Below are positions 37,909 to 52,299 of a stretch of 64,000 bases of DNA, in pieces. The notes below the pieces were generated by a model. That model was not told the origin of the DNA, did no database searches, and saw only the letters and a list, made by a program, of their open reading frames with translations. A program made the position numbers and the translations under genes. Every line of letters begins with the position of its first letter. The first letter of the stretch is position 1. This DNA is from Auanema rhodensis (Eukaryota; Nematoda; Chromadorea; Rhabditida; Rhabditidae), in assembly GCA_964057225.1 (NCBI GenBank), contig OZ059894.1:4092001-4156000 (forward strand). Direction: 5' to 3'.

Positions 37909-40900
37909 CTGTGTTATCAGATTTGCGCTAGCTTAAAAATGCACCGATATATCAACTGATATAAGTTCACACTTATATCCTCGATTTTCTACCTGAAGAC
38001 TTAATTTTTTCGTTGAATAACATTGTCCATCGTCTTTGCCTCAAAAAAAGGAATCTAAAAACATCTACTTTTTGCTAAATTATTTTGAAATTTTTCGAAA
38101 AAATTTTTGTCAAAATGTTTTTGGAAGCAATGTTGAGTGTACATGGAAACTCAACATACACTAATGCATCATTTTTCAAACGATCATAACTAATTTTTGT
38201 ATCAAGCGTTTCTTAATGTAGTATAGTGCATTCGATGCGGATTTTTAAGCTGCGTCGATCTGTGTTATCAGATTTGCGCTAGCTTAAAAATGCACCGAGA
38301 TATCAACTGATATAAGTTCACACTTATATCCTCGATTTTCACCCTGAAGAATTAATTTTTTCGTTGAATAACATTGTCCATCGTCTTTGCCTTGAAAAAT
38401 GGAATCTAAAAACAACTACTTTTTGCTAAATTATTTTGAAATTTTTCGAAAAAATTTTTGTCAAAATGTTTTTGGAAGCAATGTTGAGTGTACATGGAAA
38501 CTCAACATACACTAATGCATCATTTTTCAAACGATCATAACTTATTTTTGTAACAAGCGTTTCTCAATGTAGTATAGTGCATTCGATGCGGATTTTTAAG
38601 CTGCGTCGATCTGTGTTATCAGATTTGCGCTAGCTTAAAAATGCACCGAGATATCAACTGATATAAGTTCACACTTATATCCTCGATTTTCACCCTGAAG
38701 AATTAATTTTTTCGTTGAATAACATTGTCCATCGTCTTTGCCTTGAAAAACGGAATCTAAAAACATCTACTTTTTGCTAAATTATTTTGAAATTTTTCGA
38801 AAAAATTTTTGTCAAAATGTTTTTGGAAGCAATGTTGAGTGTACATGGAAACTCAACATACACTAATGCATCATTTTTCAAACGATCATAACTAATTTTT
38901 GTATCAAGCGTTTCTTAATGTAGTATAGTGCATTCGATCCGGATTTTTAAGCTGCGTCGATCTGTGTTATCAGATTTGCGCTAGCTTAAAAATGCACCGA
39001 GATATCAACTGATATAAGTTCACACTTATATCCTCGATTTTCACCCTGAAGAATTAATTTTATCGTTGAATAACATTGTCCATCGTCTTTGCCTTGAAAA
39101 ATGGAATCTAAAAACATCTACTTTTTGCTAAATTATTTTGAAATTTTTCGAAAAAATTTTTGTCAAAATGTTTTTGGAAGCAATGTTGAGTGTACATGGA
39201 AACTCAACATACACTAATGCATCATTTTTCAAACGATCATAACTAATTTTTGTAACAAGCGTTTCTTAATGTAGTATAGTGCATTCGATGCGGATTTTTA
39301 AGCTGCGTCGATCTGTGTTATCAGATTTGCGCTAGCTTAAAAATGCACCGAGATATCAACTGATATAAGTTCACACTTATATCCTCGATTTTCACCCTGA
39401 AGAATTAATTTTTTCGTTGAATAACATTGTCCATCGTCTTTGCCTTGAAAAAAGGAATCTAAAAACATCTACTTTTTGCTAAATTATTTTGAAATTTTTC
39501 GAAAAAATTTTTGTCAAAATGTTTTTGGAAGCAATGTTGAGTGTACATGGAAACTCAACATACACTAATGCATCATTTTTCAAACGATCATAACTTATTT
39601 TTGTAACAAGCGTTTCTCAATGTAGTATAGTGCATTCGATGCGGATTTTTAAGCTGCGTCGATCTGTGTTATCAGATTTGCGCTAGCTTAAAAATGCACC
39701 GAGATATCAACTGATATAAGTTCACACTTATATCCTCGATTTTCACCCTGAAGAATTAATTTTTTCGTTGAATAACATTGTCCATCGTCTTTGCCTTAAA
39801 AAAAGGAATCTAAAAACATCTACTTTTTCCTAAATTATTTTGAAATTTTTCGAAAAAATTTTTGTCAAAATGTTTTTGGAAGCAATGTTGAGTGTACATG
39901 GAAACTCAACATACACTAATGCATCATTTTTCAAACGATCATAACTAATTTTTGTATCAAGCGTTTCTTAATGTAGTATAGTGCATTCGATCCGGATTTT
40001 TAAGCTGCGTCGATCTGTGTTATCAGATTTGCGCTAGCTTAAAAATGCACCGAGATATCAACTGATATAAGTTCACACTTATATCCTCGATTTTCACCCT
40101 GAAGAATTAATTTTTTCGTTGAATAACATTGTCCATCGTCTTTGCCTTAAAAAATGGAATCTAAAAACATCTACTTTTTGCTAAATTATTTTGAAATTTT
40201 TCGAAAAAATTTTTGTCAAAATGTTTTTGGAAGCAATGTTGAGTGTACATAGAAACTCAACATACACTAATGCATCATTTTTCAAACGATCATAACTTAT
40301 TTTTGTAACAAGCGTTTCTCAATGTAGTATAGTGCATTCGATGCGGATTTTTAAGCTGCGTCGATCTGTGTTATCAGATTTGCGCTAGCTTAAAAATGCA
40401 CCGAGATATCAACTGATATAAGTTCACACTTATATCCTCGATTTTCACCCTGAAGAATTAATTTTTTCGTTGAATAACATTGTCCATCGTCTTTGCCTTG
40501 AAAAAAGGAATCTAAAAACATCTACTTTTTGCTAAATTATTTTGAAATTTTTCGAAAAAATTTTTGTCAAAATGTTTTTGGAAGCAATGTTGAGTGTACA
40601 TGGAAACTCAACATACACTAATGCATCATTTTTCAAACGATCATAACTTATTTTTGTAACAAGCGTTTCTTAATGTAGTATAGTGCATTCGATGCGGATT
40701 TTTAAGCTGCGTCGATCTGTGTTATCAGATTTGCGCTAGCTTAAAAATGCACCGAGATATCAACTGATATAAGTTCACACTTATATCCTCGATTTTCACC
40801 CTGAAGAATTAATTTTTTCGTTGAATAACATTGTCCATCGTCTTTGCCTTAAAAAAAGGAATCTAAAAACATCTACTTTTTGCTAAATTATTTTGAAATT

Positions 40901-43900
40901 TTTCGAAAAAATTTTTGTCAAAATGTTTTTGGAAGCAATGTTGAGTGTACATGGAAACTCAACATACACTAATGCATCATTTTTCAAACGATCATAACTA
41001 ATTTTTGTATCAAGCGTTTCTTAATGTAGTATAGTGCATTCGATCCGGATTTTTAAGCTGCGTCGATCTGTGTTATCAGATTTGCGCTAGCTTAAAAATG
41101 CACCGAGATATCAACTGATATAAGTTCACACTTATATCCTCGATTTTCACCCTGAAGAATTAATTTTTTCGTTGAATAACATTGTCCATCGTCTTTGCCT
41201 TGAAAAAAGGAATCTAAAAACATCTACTTTTTGCTAAATTATTTTGAAATTTTTCGAAAAAATTTTTGTCAAAATGTTTTTGGAAGCAATGTTGAGTGTA
41301 CATGGAAACTCAACATACACTAATGCATCATTTTTCAAACGATCATAACTTATTTTTGTAACAAGCGTTTCTTAATGTAGTATAGTGCATTCGATGCGGA
41401 TTTTTAAGCTGCGTCGATCTGTGTTATCAGATTTGCGCTAGCTTAAAAATGCACCGAGATATCAACTGATATAAGTTCACACTTATATCCTCGATTTTCA
41501 CCCTGAAGAATTAATTTTTTCGTTGAATAACATTGTCCATCGTCTTTGCCTTAAAAAAAGGAATCTAAAAACATCTACTTTTTGCTAAATTATTTTGAAA
41601 TTTTTCGAAAAAATTTTTGTCAAAATGTTTTTGGAAGCAATGTTGAGTGTACATGGAAACTCAACATACACTAATGCATCATTTTTCAAACGATCATAAC
41701 TAATTTTTGTATCAAGCGTTTCTTAATGTAGTATAGTGCATTCGATCCGGATTTTTAAGCTGCGTCGATCTGTGTTATCAGATTTGCGCTAGCTTAAAAA
41801 TGCACCGAGATATCAACTGATATAAGTTCACACTTATATCCTCGATTTTCACCCTGAAGAATTAATTTTTTCGTTGAATAACATTGTCCATCGTCTTTGC
41901 CTTGAAAAATGGAATCTAAAAACATCTACTTTTTGCTAAATTATTTTGAAATTTTTCGAAAAAATTTTTGTCAAAATGTTTTTGGAAGCAATGTTGAGTG
42001 TACATAGAAACTCAACATACACTAATGCATCATTTTTCAAACGATCATAACTTATTTTTGTAACAAGCGTTTCTCAATGTAGTATAGTGCATTCGATGCG
42101 GATTTTTAAGCTGCGTCGATCTGTGTTATCAGATTTGCGCTAGCTTAAAAATGCACCGAGATATCAACTGATATAAGTTCACACTTATATCCTCGATTTT
42201 CACCCTGAAGAATTAATTTTTTCGTTGAATAACATTGTCCATCGTCTTTGCCTTGAAAAAAGGAATCCAAAAACATCTACTTTTTGCTAAATTATTTTGA
42301 AATTTTTCGAAAAAATTTTTGTCAAAATGTTTTTGGAAGCAATGTTGAGTGTACATGGAAACTCAACATACACTAATGCATCATTTTTCCAACGATTATA
42401 ACTAATTTTTGTATTAAGCGTTTCTCAATGTAGTATAGTGCATTCGATGCGGATTTTTAAGCTGCGTCGATCTGTGTTATCAGATTTGCGCTAGCTTAAA
42501 AATGCACCGAGATATCAACTGATATAAGTTCACACTTATATCCTCGATTTTCACCCTGAAGAAATAATTTTTTCGTTGAATAACATTGTCCATCGTCTTT
42601 GCCTTGAAAAAAGGAATCTAAAAACATCTACTTTTTGCTAAATTATTTTGAAATTTTTCGAAAAAATTTTTGTCAAAATGTTTTTGGAAGCAATGTTGAG
42701 TGTACATAGAAACTCAACATACACTAATGCATCATTTTTCAAACGATTATAACTAATTTTTGTATCAAGCGTTTCTTAATGTAGTATAGTGCATTCGATC
42801 CGGATTTTTAAGCTGCGTCGATCTGTGTTATCAGATTTGCGCTAGCTTAAAAATGCACCGAGATATCAACTGATATAAGTTCACACTTATATCCTCGATT
42901 TTCACCCTGAAGAATTAATTTTTTCGTTGAATAACATTGTCCATCGTCTTTGCCTTGAAAAATGGAATCTAAAAACATCTACTTTTTGCTAAATTATTTT
43001 GAAATTTTTCGAAAAAATTTTTGTCAAAATGTTTTTGGAAGCAATGTTGAGTGTACATAGAAACTCAACATACACTAATGCATCATTTTTCAAACGATCA
43101 TAACTTATTTTTGTAACAAGCGTTTCTCAATGTAGTATAGTGCATTCGATGCGGATTTTTAAGCTGCGTCGATCTGTGTTATCAGATTTGCGCTAGCTTA
43201 AAAATGCACCGAGATATCAACTGATATAAGTTCACACTTATATCCTCGATTTTCACCCTGAAGAATTAATTTTTTCGTTGAATAACATTGTCCATCGTCT
43301 TTGCCTTGAAAAAAGGAATCCAAAAACATCTACTTTTTGCTAAATTATTTTGAAATTTTTCGAAAAAATTTTTGTCAAAATGTTTTTGGAAGCAATGTTG
43401 AGTGTACATGGAAACTCAACATACACTAATGCATCATTTTTCCAACGATTATAACTAATTTTTGTATTAAGCGTTTCTCAATGTAGTATAGTGCATTCGA
43501 TGCGGATTTTTAAGCTGCGTCGATCTGTGTTATCAGATTTGCGCTAGCTTAAAAATGCACCGAGATATCAACTGATATAAGTTCACACTTATATCCTCGA
43601 TTTTCACCCTGAAGAAATAATTTTTTCGTTGAATAACATTGTCCATCGTCTTTGCCTTGAAAAAAGGAATCTAAAAACATCTACTTTTTGCTAAATTATT
43701 TTGAAATTTTTGGAAAAAATTTTTGTCAAAATGTTTTTGGAAGCAATGTTGAGTGTACATGGAAACTCAACATACACTAATGCATCATTTTTCCAACGAT
43801 TATAACTAATTTTTGTATTAAGCGTTTCTCAATGTAGTATAGTGCATTCGATGCGGATTTTTAAGCTGCGTCGATCTGTGTTATCAGATTTGCGCTAGCT

Positions 43901-45279
43901 TAAAAATGCACCGAGATATCAACTGATATAAGTTCACACTTATATCCTCGATTTTCACCCTGAAGAAATAATTTTTTCGTTGAATAACATTGTCCATCGT
44001 CTTTGCCTTGAAAAAAGGAATCTAAAAACATCTACTTTTTGCTAAATTATTTTGAAATTTTTCGAAAAAATTTTTGTCAAAATGTTTTTGGAAGCAATGT
44101 TGAGTGTACATGGAAACTCAACATACACTAATGCATCATTTTTCAAACGATTATAACTAATTTTTGTATCAAGCGTTTTTCAATGTAGTATAGTGCATTC
44201 GATGCGGATTTTTAAGCTGCGTCGATCTGTGTTATCAGATTTGCGCTAGCTTAAAAATGCACCGAGATATCAACTGATATAAGTTCACACTTATATCCTC
44301 GATTTTCTACCTGAAGACTTAATTTTTTCGTTGAATAACATTGTCCATCGTCTTTGCCTTAAAAAAAGGAATCTAAAAACATCTACTTTTTGCTAAATTA
44401 TTTTGAAATTTTTCGAAAAAATTTTTGTCAAAATGTTTTTGGAAGCAATGTTGAGTGTACATGGAAACTCAACATACACTAATGCATCATTTTTCAAACG
44501 ATCATAACTAATTTTTGTATCAAGCGTTTCTTAATGTAGTATAGTGCATTCGATGCGGATTTTTAAGCTGCGTCGATCTGTGTTATCAGATTTGCGCTAG
44601 CTTAAAAATGCACCGAGATATCAACTGATATAAGTTCACACTTATATCCTCGATTTTCACCCTGAAGAATTAATTTTTTCGTTGAATAACATTGTCCATC
44701 GTCTTTGCCTTGAAAAAAGGAATCCAAAAACATCTACTTTTTGCTAAATTATTTTGAAATTTTTCGAAAAAATTTTTGTCAAAATGTTTTTGGAAGCAAT
44801 GTGGAGTGTACATGGAAACTCAACATACACTAATGCATCATTTTTCAAACGATTATAACTAATTTTTGTATTAAGCGTTTCTCAATGTAGTATAGTGCAT
44901 TCGATGCGGATTTTTAAGCTGCGTCGATCTGTGTTATCAGATTTGCGCTAGCTTGAAAATGCACCGAGATATCAACTGATATAAGTTCACACTTATATCC
45001 TCGATTTTCACCCTGAAGAAATAATTTTTTCGTTGAATAACATTGTCCATCGTCTTTGCCTTGAAAAAAGGAATCTAAAAACATCTACTTTTTGCTAAAT
45101 TATTTTGAAATTTTTCGAAAAAATTTTTGTCAAAATGTTTTTGGAAGCAATGTTGAGTGTACATAGAAACTCAACATACACTAATGCATCATTTTTCAAA
45201 CGATTATAACTAATTTTTGTATCAAGCGTTTCTCAATGTAGTATAGTGCATTCGATGCGGATTTTTAAGCTGCGTCGAT
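37909..45279. repeat. Block G: copies 109-129, mixed with short dimers
   Basis: Copies 109-110 echo monomers 99-100 with changes (CGATATATC, CTCAAAAAAAGG, ACAACTAC). Dimers 116-117 and 118-119 (40366-41067 and 41068-41769) look identical. The pair 120-121 (41770-42471) recurs as 123-124 (42823-43524), 1053 bp on, with private markers AATCCAAAAAC and TTTTCCAACG. Copy 127 carries the GAAGACTT marker of the 6-monomer HOR again. Confidence 0.8.
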
Positions 45280-48200
45280 CTGTGTTATCAGATTTGCGCT
45301 AGCTTAAAAATGCACCGAGATATCAACTGATATAAGTTCACACTTATATCCTCGATTTTCACCCTGAAGAATTAATTTTTTCGTTGAATAACATCGTCCA
45401 TCGTCTTTGCCTTGAAAAATGGAATCTAAAAACATCTACTTTTTGCTAAATTATTTTGAAATTTTTCGAAAAAATTTTTGTCAAAATGTTTTTGGAAGCA
45501 ATGTTGAGTGTACATGGAAACTCAACATACACTAATGCATCATTTTTCAAACGATCATAACTAATTTTTGTATTAAGCGTTTCTCAATGTAGTATAGTGC
45601 ATTCGATGCGGATTTTTAAGCTGCGTCGATCTGTGTTATCAGATTTGCGCTAGCTTAAAAATGCACCGAGATATCAACTTTTATAAGTTCACACTTATAT
45701 CCTCGATTTTCACCCTGAAGAATTAATTTTTTCGTTGAATAACATTGTCCATCGTCTTTGCCTTGAAAAATGGAATCTAAAAACATCTACTTTTTGCTAA
45801 ATTATTTTGAAATTTTTCGAAAAAATTTTTGTCAAAATGTTTTTGGAAGCAATGTTGAGTGTACATGGAAACTCAACATACACTAATGCATCATTTTTCA
45901 AACGATCATAACTAATTTTTGTATCAAGCGTTTCTTAATGTAGTATAGTGCATTCGATCCGGATTTTTAAGCTGCGTCGATCTGTGTTATCAGATTTGCG
46001 CTAGCTTAAAAATGCACCGAGATATCAACTGATATAAGTTCACACTTATATCCTCGATTTTCACCCTGAAGAATTAATTTTTTCGTTGAATAACATTGTC
46101 CATCGTCTTTGCCTTGAAAAATGGAATCTAAAAACATCTACTTTTTGCTAAATTATTTTGAAATTTTTCGAAAAAATTTTTGTCAAAATGTTTTTGGAAG
46201 CAATGTTGAGTGTACATGGAAACTCAACATACACTAATGCATCATTTTTCAAACGATTATAACTAATTTTTGTATCAAGCGTTTCTCAATGTAGTATAGT
46301 GCATTCGATGCGGATTTTTAAGCTGCGTCGATCTGTGTTATCAGATTTGCGCTAGCTTAAAAATGCACCGAGATATCAACTTTTATAAGTTCACACTTAT
46401 ATCCTCGATTTTCACCCTGAAGAATTAATTTTTTCGTTGAATAACATTGCCCATCGTCTTTGCCTTAAAAAATGGAATCTAAAAACATCTACTTTTTGCT
46501 GAATTATTTTGAAATTTTTCGAAAAAATTTTTGTCAAAATGTTTTTGGAAGCAATGTTGAGTGTACATGGAAACTCAACATACACTAATGCATCATTTTT
46601 CAAACGATCATAACTAATTTTTGTATCAAGTGTTTCTCAATGTAGTAAAGTGCATTCGATCCGGATTTTTAAGCTGCGTCGATCTGTGTTATCAGATTTG
46701 CGCTAGCTTAAAAATGCACCGAGATATCAACTGATATAAGTTCACACTTAGATCCTCGATTTTCACCCTGAAGAATTAATTTTTTCGTTGAATAACATTG
46801 TCCATCGTCTTTGCCTTGAAAAATGGAATCTAAAAACATCTACTTTTTGCTAAATTATTTTGAAATTTTTCGAAAAAATTTTTGTCAAAATGTTTTTGGA
46901 AGCAATGTTGAGTGTACATGGAAACTCAACATACACTAATGCATCATTTTTCAAACGATCATAACTAATTTTTGTATTAAGCGTTCTTCAATGTAGTATA
47001 GTGCATTCGATCCGGATTTTTAAGCTGCGTCGATCTGTGTTATCAGATTTGCGCTAGCTTAAAAATGCACCGAGATATCAACTGATATAAGTTCACACTT
47101 ATATCCTCGATTTTCACCCTGAAGAATTAATTTTTTCGTTGAATAACATTGTCCATCGTCTTTGCCTTGAAAAAAGGAATCTGAAAACATCTACTTTTTG
47201 CTAAATTATTTTGAAATTTTTCGAAAAAATTTTTGTCAAAATGTTTTTGGAAGCAATGTTGAGTGTACATGGAAACTCAACATACACTAATGCATCATTT
47301 TTCAAACGATTATAACTAATTTTTGTATTAAACGTTTCTCAATGTAGTATAGTGCATTCGATGCGGATTTTTAAGCTGCGTCGATCTGTGTTATCAGATT
47401 TGCGCTAGCTTAAAAATGCACCGAGATATCAACTGATATAAGTTCACACTTATATCCTCGATTTTCACCCTGAAGAATTAATTTTTTCGTTGAATAACAT
47501 CGTCCATCGTCTTTGCCTTGAAAAATGGAATCTAAAAACATCTACTTTTTGCTAAATTATTTTGAAATTTTTCGAAAAAATTTTTGTCAAAATGTTTTTG
47601 GAAGCAATGTTGAGTGTACATGGAAACTCAACATACACTAATGCATCATTTTTCAAACGATCATAACTAATTTTTGTATTAAGCGTTTCTCAATGTAGTA
47701 TAGTGCATTCGATGCGGATTTTTAAGCTGCGTCGATCTGTGTTATCAGATTTGCGCTAGCTTAAAAATGCACCGAGATATCAACTTTTATAAGTTCACAC
47801 TTATATCCTCGATTTTCACCCTGAAGAATTAATTTTTTCGTTGAATAACATTGTCCATCGTCTTTGCCTTGAAAAATGGAATCTAAAAACATCTACTTTT
47901 TGCTAAATTATTTTGAAATTTTTCGAAAAAATTTTTGTCAAAATGTTTTTGGAAGCAATGTTGAGTGTACATGGAAACTCAACATACACTAATGCATTAT
48001 TTTTCAAACGATCATAACTAATTTTTGTATCAAGTGTTTCTCAATGTAGTATAGTGCATTCGATGCGGATTTTTAAGCTACGTCGATCTGTGTTATCAGA
48101 TTTGCGCTAGCTTAAAAATGCACCGAGATATCAACTGATATAAGTTCACACTTATATCCTCGATTTTCACCCTGAAGAATTAATTTTTTCGTTGAATAAC

Positions 48201-51200
48201 ATTGTCCATCGTCTTTGCCTTAAAAAATGGAATCTAAAAACATCTACTTTTTGCTAAATTATTTTGAAATTTTTCGAAAAAATTTTTGTCAAAATGTTTT
48301 TGGAAGCAATGTTGAGTGTACATGGAAACTCAACATACACTAATGCATCATTTTTCAAACGATCATAACTAATTTTTGTATTAAGCGTTTCTCAATGTAG
48401 TATAGTGCATTCGATGCGGATTTTCAAGCTGCGTCGATCTGTGTTATCAGATTTGCGCTAGCTTAAAAATGCACCGAGATATCAACTGATATAAGTTCAC
48501 ACATATATACCCGATTTTCACCCTGAAGAATTAATTTTTTCGTTGAATAACATTGTCCATCGTCTTTGCCTTGAAAAAAGGAATCTAAAAACATCTACTT
48601 TTTGCTAAATTATTTTGAAATTTTCCGAAAAAATTTTTGTCAAAATGTTTTTGGAAGCAATGTTGAGTGTACATGGAAACTCAACATACACTAATGCATC
48701 ATTTTTCAAACGATTATAACTAATTTTTGTATTAAACGTTTCTCAATGTAGTATAGTGCATTCGATGCGGATTTTTAAGCTGCGTCGATCTGTGTTATCA
48801 GATTTGCGCTAGCTTAAAAATGCACCGAGATATCAACTGATATAAGTTCACACTTATATCCTCGATTTTCACCCTGAAGAAATAATTTTTTCGTTGAATA
48901 ACATTGTCCATCGTCTTTGCCTTGAAAAAAGGAATCTAAAAACATCTACTTTTTGCTAAATTATTTTGAAATTTTTCGAAAAAATTTTTGTCAAAATGTT
49001 TTTGGAAGCAATGTTGAGTGTACATGGAAACTCAACATACACTAATGCATCATTTTTCAAACGATTATAACTAATTTTTGTATCAAGCGTTTCTCAATGT
49101 AGTATAGTGCATTCGATGCGGATTTTTAAGCTGCGTCGATCTGTGTTATCAGATTTGCGCTAGCTTAAAAATGCACCGAGATATCAACTTTTATAAGTTC
49201 ACACTTATATCCTCGATTTTCACCCTGAAGAATTAATTTTTTCGTTGAATAACATTGCCCATCGTCTTTGCCTTAAAAAATGGAATCTAAAAACATCTAC
49301 TTTTTGCTGAATTATTTTGAAATTTTTCGAAAAAATTTTTGTCAAAATGTTTTTGGAAGCAATGTTGAGTGTACATGGAAACTCAACATACACTAATGCA
49401 TCATTTTTCAAACGATCATAACTAATTTTTGTATCAAGTGTTTCTCAATGTAGTAAAGTGCATTCGATGCGGATTTTTAAGCTGCGTCGATCTGTGTTAT
49501 CAGATTTGCGCTAGCTTAAAAATGTACCGAGATATCAACTGATATAAGTTCACACATATATACCCGATTTTCACCCTGAAGAATTAATTTTTTCGTTGAA
49601 TAACATTGTCCATCGTCTTTGCCTTGAAAAAAGGAATCTAAAAACATCTACTTTTTGCTAAATTATTTTGAAATTTTCCGAAAAAATTTTTGTCAAAATG
49701 TTTTTGGAAGCAATGTTGAGTGTACATGGAAACTCAACATACACTAATGCATCATTTTTCAAACGATTATAACTAATTTTTGTATTAAACGTTTCTCAAT
49801 GTAGTATAGTGCATTCGATGCGGATTTTTAAGCTGCGTCGATCTGTGTTATCAGATTTGCGCTAGCTTAAAAATGCACCGAGATATCAACTGATATAAGT
49901 TCACACTTATATCCTCGATTTTCACCCTGAAGAAATAATTTTTTCGTTGAATAACATTGTCCATCGTCTTTGCCTTGAAAAAAGGAATCTAAAAACATCT
50001 ACTTTTTGCTAAATTATTTTGAAATTTTTCGAAAAAATTTTTGTCAAAATGTTTTTGGAAGCAATGTTGAGTGTACATGGAAACTCAACATACACTAATG
50101 CATCATTTTTCAAACGATTATAACTAATTTTTGTATCAAGCGTTTCTCAATGTAGTATAGTGCATTCGATGCGGATTTTTAAGCTGCGTCGATCTGTGTT
50201 ATCAGATTTGCGCTAGCTTAAAAATGCACCGAGATATCAACTTTTATAAGTTCACACTTATATCCTCGATTTTCACCCTGAAGAATTAATTTTTTCGTTG
50301 AATAACATTGCCCATCGTCTTTGCCTTAAAAAATGGAATCTAAAAACATCTACTTTTTGCTGAATTATTTTGAAATTTTTCGAAAAAATTTTTGTCAAAA
50401 TGTTTTTGGAAGCAATGTTGAGTGTACATGGAAACTCAACATACACTAATGCATCATTTTTCAAACGATCATAACTAATTTTTGTATCAAGTGTTTCTCA
50501 ATGTAGTAAAGTGCATTCGATGCGGATTTTTAAGCTGCGTCGATCTGTGTTATCAGATTTGCGCTAGCTTAAAAATGTACCGAGATATCAACTGATATAA
50601 GTTCACACTTAGATCCTCGATTTTCACCCTGAAGAATTAATTTTTTCGTTGAATAACATTGTCCATCGTCTTTGCCTTGAAAAATGGAATCTAAAAACAT
50701 CTACTTTTTGCTAAATTATTTTGAAATTTTTCGAAAAAATTTTTGTCAAAATGTTTTTGGAAGCAATGTTGATTGTACATGGAAACTCAACATACACTAA
50801 TGCATCATTTTTCAAACGATCATAACTAATTTTTGTATTAAGCGTTCTTCAATGTAGTATAGTGCATTCGATCCGGATTTTTAAGCTGCGTCGATCTGTG
50901 TTATCAGATTTGCGCTAGCTTAAAAATGCACCGAGATATCAACTGATATAAGTTCACACATATATACCCGATTTTCACCCTGAAGAAATAATTTTTTCGT
51001 TGAATAACATTGTTCATCGTCTTTGCCTTGAAAAAAGGAATCTAAAAACATCTACTTTTTGCTAAATTATTTTGAAATTTTTCGAAAAAATTTTTGTCAA
51101 AATGTTTTTGGAAGCAATGTTGAGTGTACATGGAAACTCAACATACACTAATGCATCATTTTTCAAACGATCATAACTAATTTTTGTATCAAGTGTTTCT

Positions 51201-52299
51201 CAATGTAGTAAAGTGCATTCGATGCGGATTTTTAAGCTGCGTCGATCTGTGTTATCAGATTTGCGCTAGCTTAAAAATGTACCGAGATATCAACTGATAT
51301 AAGTTCACACTTAGATCCTCGATTTTCACCCTGAAGAATTAATTTTTTCGTTGAATAACATTGTCCATCGTCTTTGCCTTGAAAAATGGAATCTAAAAAC
51401 ATCTACTTTTTGCTAAATTATTTTGAAATTTTTCGAAAAAATTTTTGTCAAAATGTTTTTGGAAGCAATGTTGATTGTACATGGAAACTCAACATACACT
51501 AATGCATCATTTTTCAAACGATCATAACTAATTTTTGTATTAAGCGTTCTTCAATGTAGTATAGTGCATTCGATCCGGATTTTTAAGCTGCGTCGATCTG
51601 TGTTATCAGATTTGCGCTAGCTTAAAAATGCACCGAGATATCAACTGATATAAGTTCACACATATATACCCGATTTTCACCCTGAAGAATTAATTTTTTC
51701 GTTGAATAACATCGTCCATCGTCTTTGCCTTGAAAAAAGGAATCTAAAAACATCTACTTTTTGCTAAATTATTTTGAAATTTTTCGAAAAAATTTTTGTC
51801 AAAATGTTTTTGGAAGCAATGTTGAGTGTACATGGAAACTCAACATACACTAATGCATCATTTTTCAAACGATTATAACTAATTTTTGTATTAAACGTTT
51901 CTCAATGTAGTATAGTGCATTCGATGCGGATTTTTAAGCTGCGTCGATCTGTGTTATCAGATTTGCGCTAGCTTAAAAATGCACCGAGATATCAACTGAT
52001 ATAAGTTCACACTTATATCCTCGATTTTCACCCTGAAGAAATAATTTTTTCGTTGAATAACATTGTTCATCGTCTTTGCCTTGAAAAAAGGAATCTAAAA
52101 ACATCTACTTTTTGCTAAATTATTTTGAAATTTTTCGAAAAAATTTTTGTCAAAATGTTTTTGGAAGCAATGTTGAGTGTACATGGAAACTCAACATACA
52201 CTAATGCATCATTTTTCAAACGATTATAACTAATTTTTGTATCAAGCGTTTCTCAATGTAGTATAGTGCATTCGATGCGGATTTTTAAGCTGCGTCGAT
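45280..52299. repeat. Block H: copies 130-149
   Basis: Markers are AACATCGTCC (130, 136, 148), TTGCCCATC with CTTAAAAAATGG and GCTGAATT (133, 141, 144), CTTAGATCC (134, 145, 147) and CACATATATACCCG (139, 142, 146, 148). A 3-monomer unit is duplicated at 48439-49491 and 49492-50544, differing at one base that I can see (GTACCG for GCACCG in copy 142). Monomers 145 and 147 look identical and share a private TTGATTG. Confidence 0.82.
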
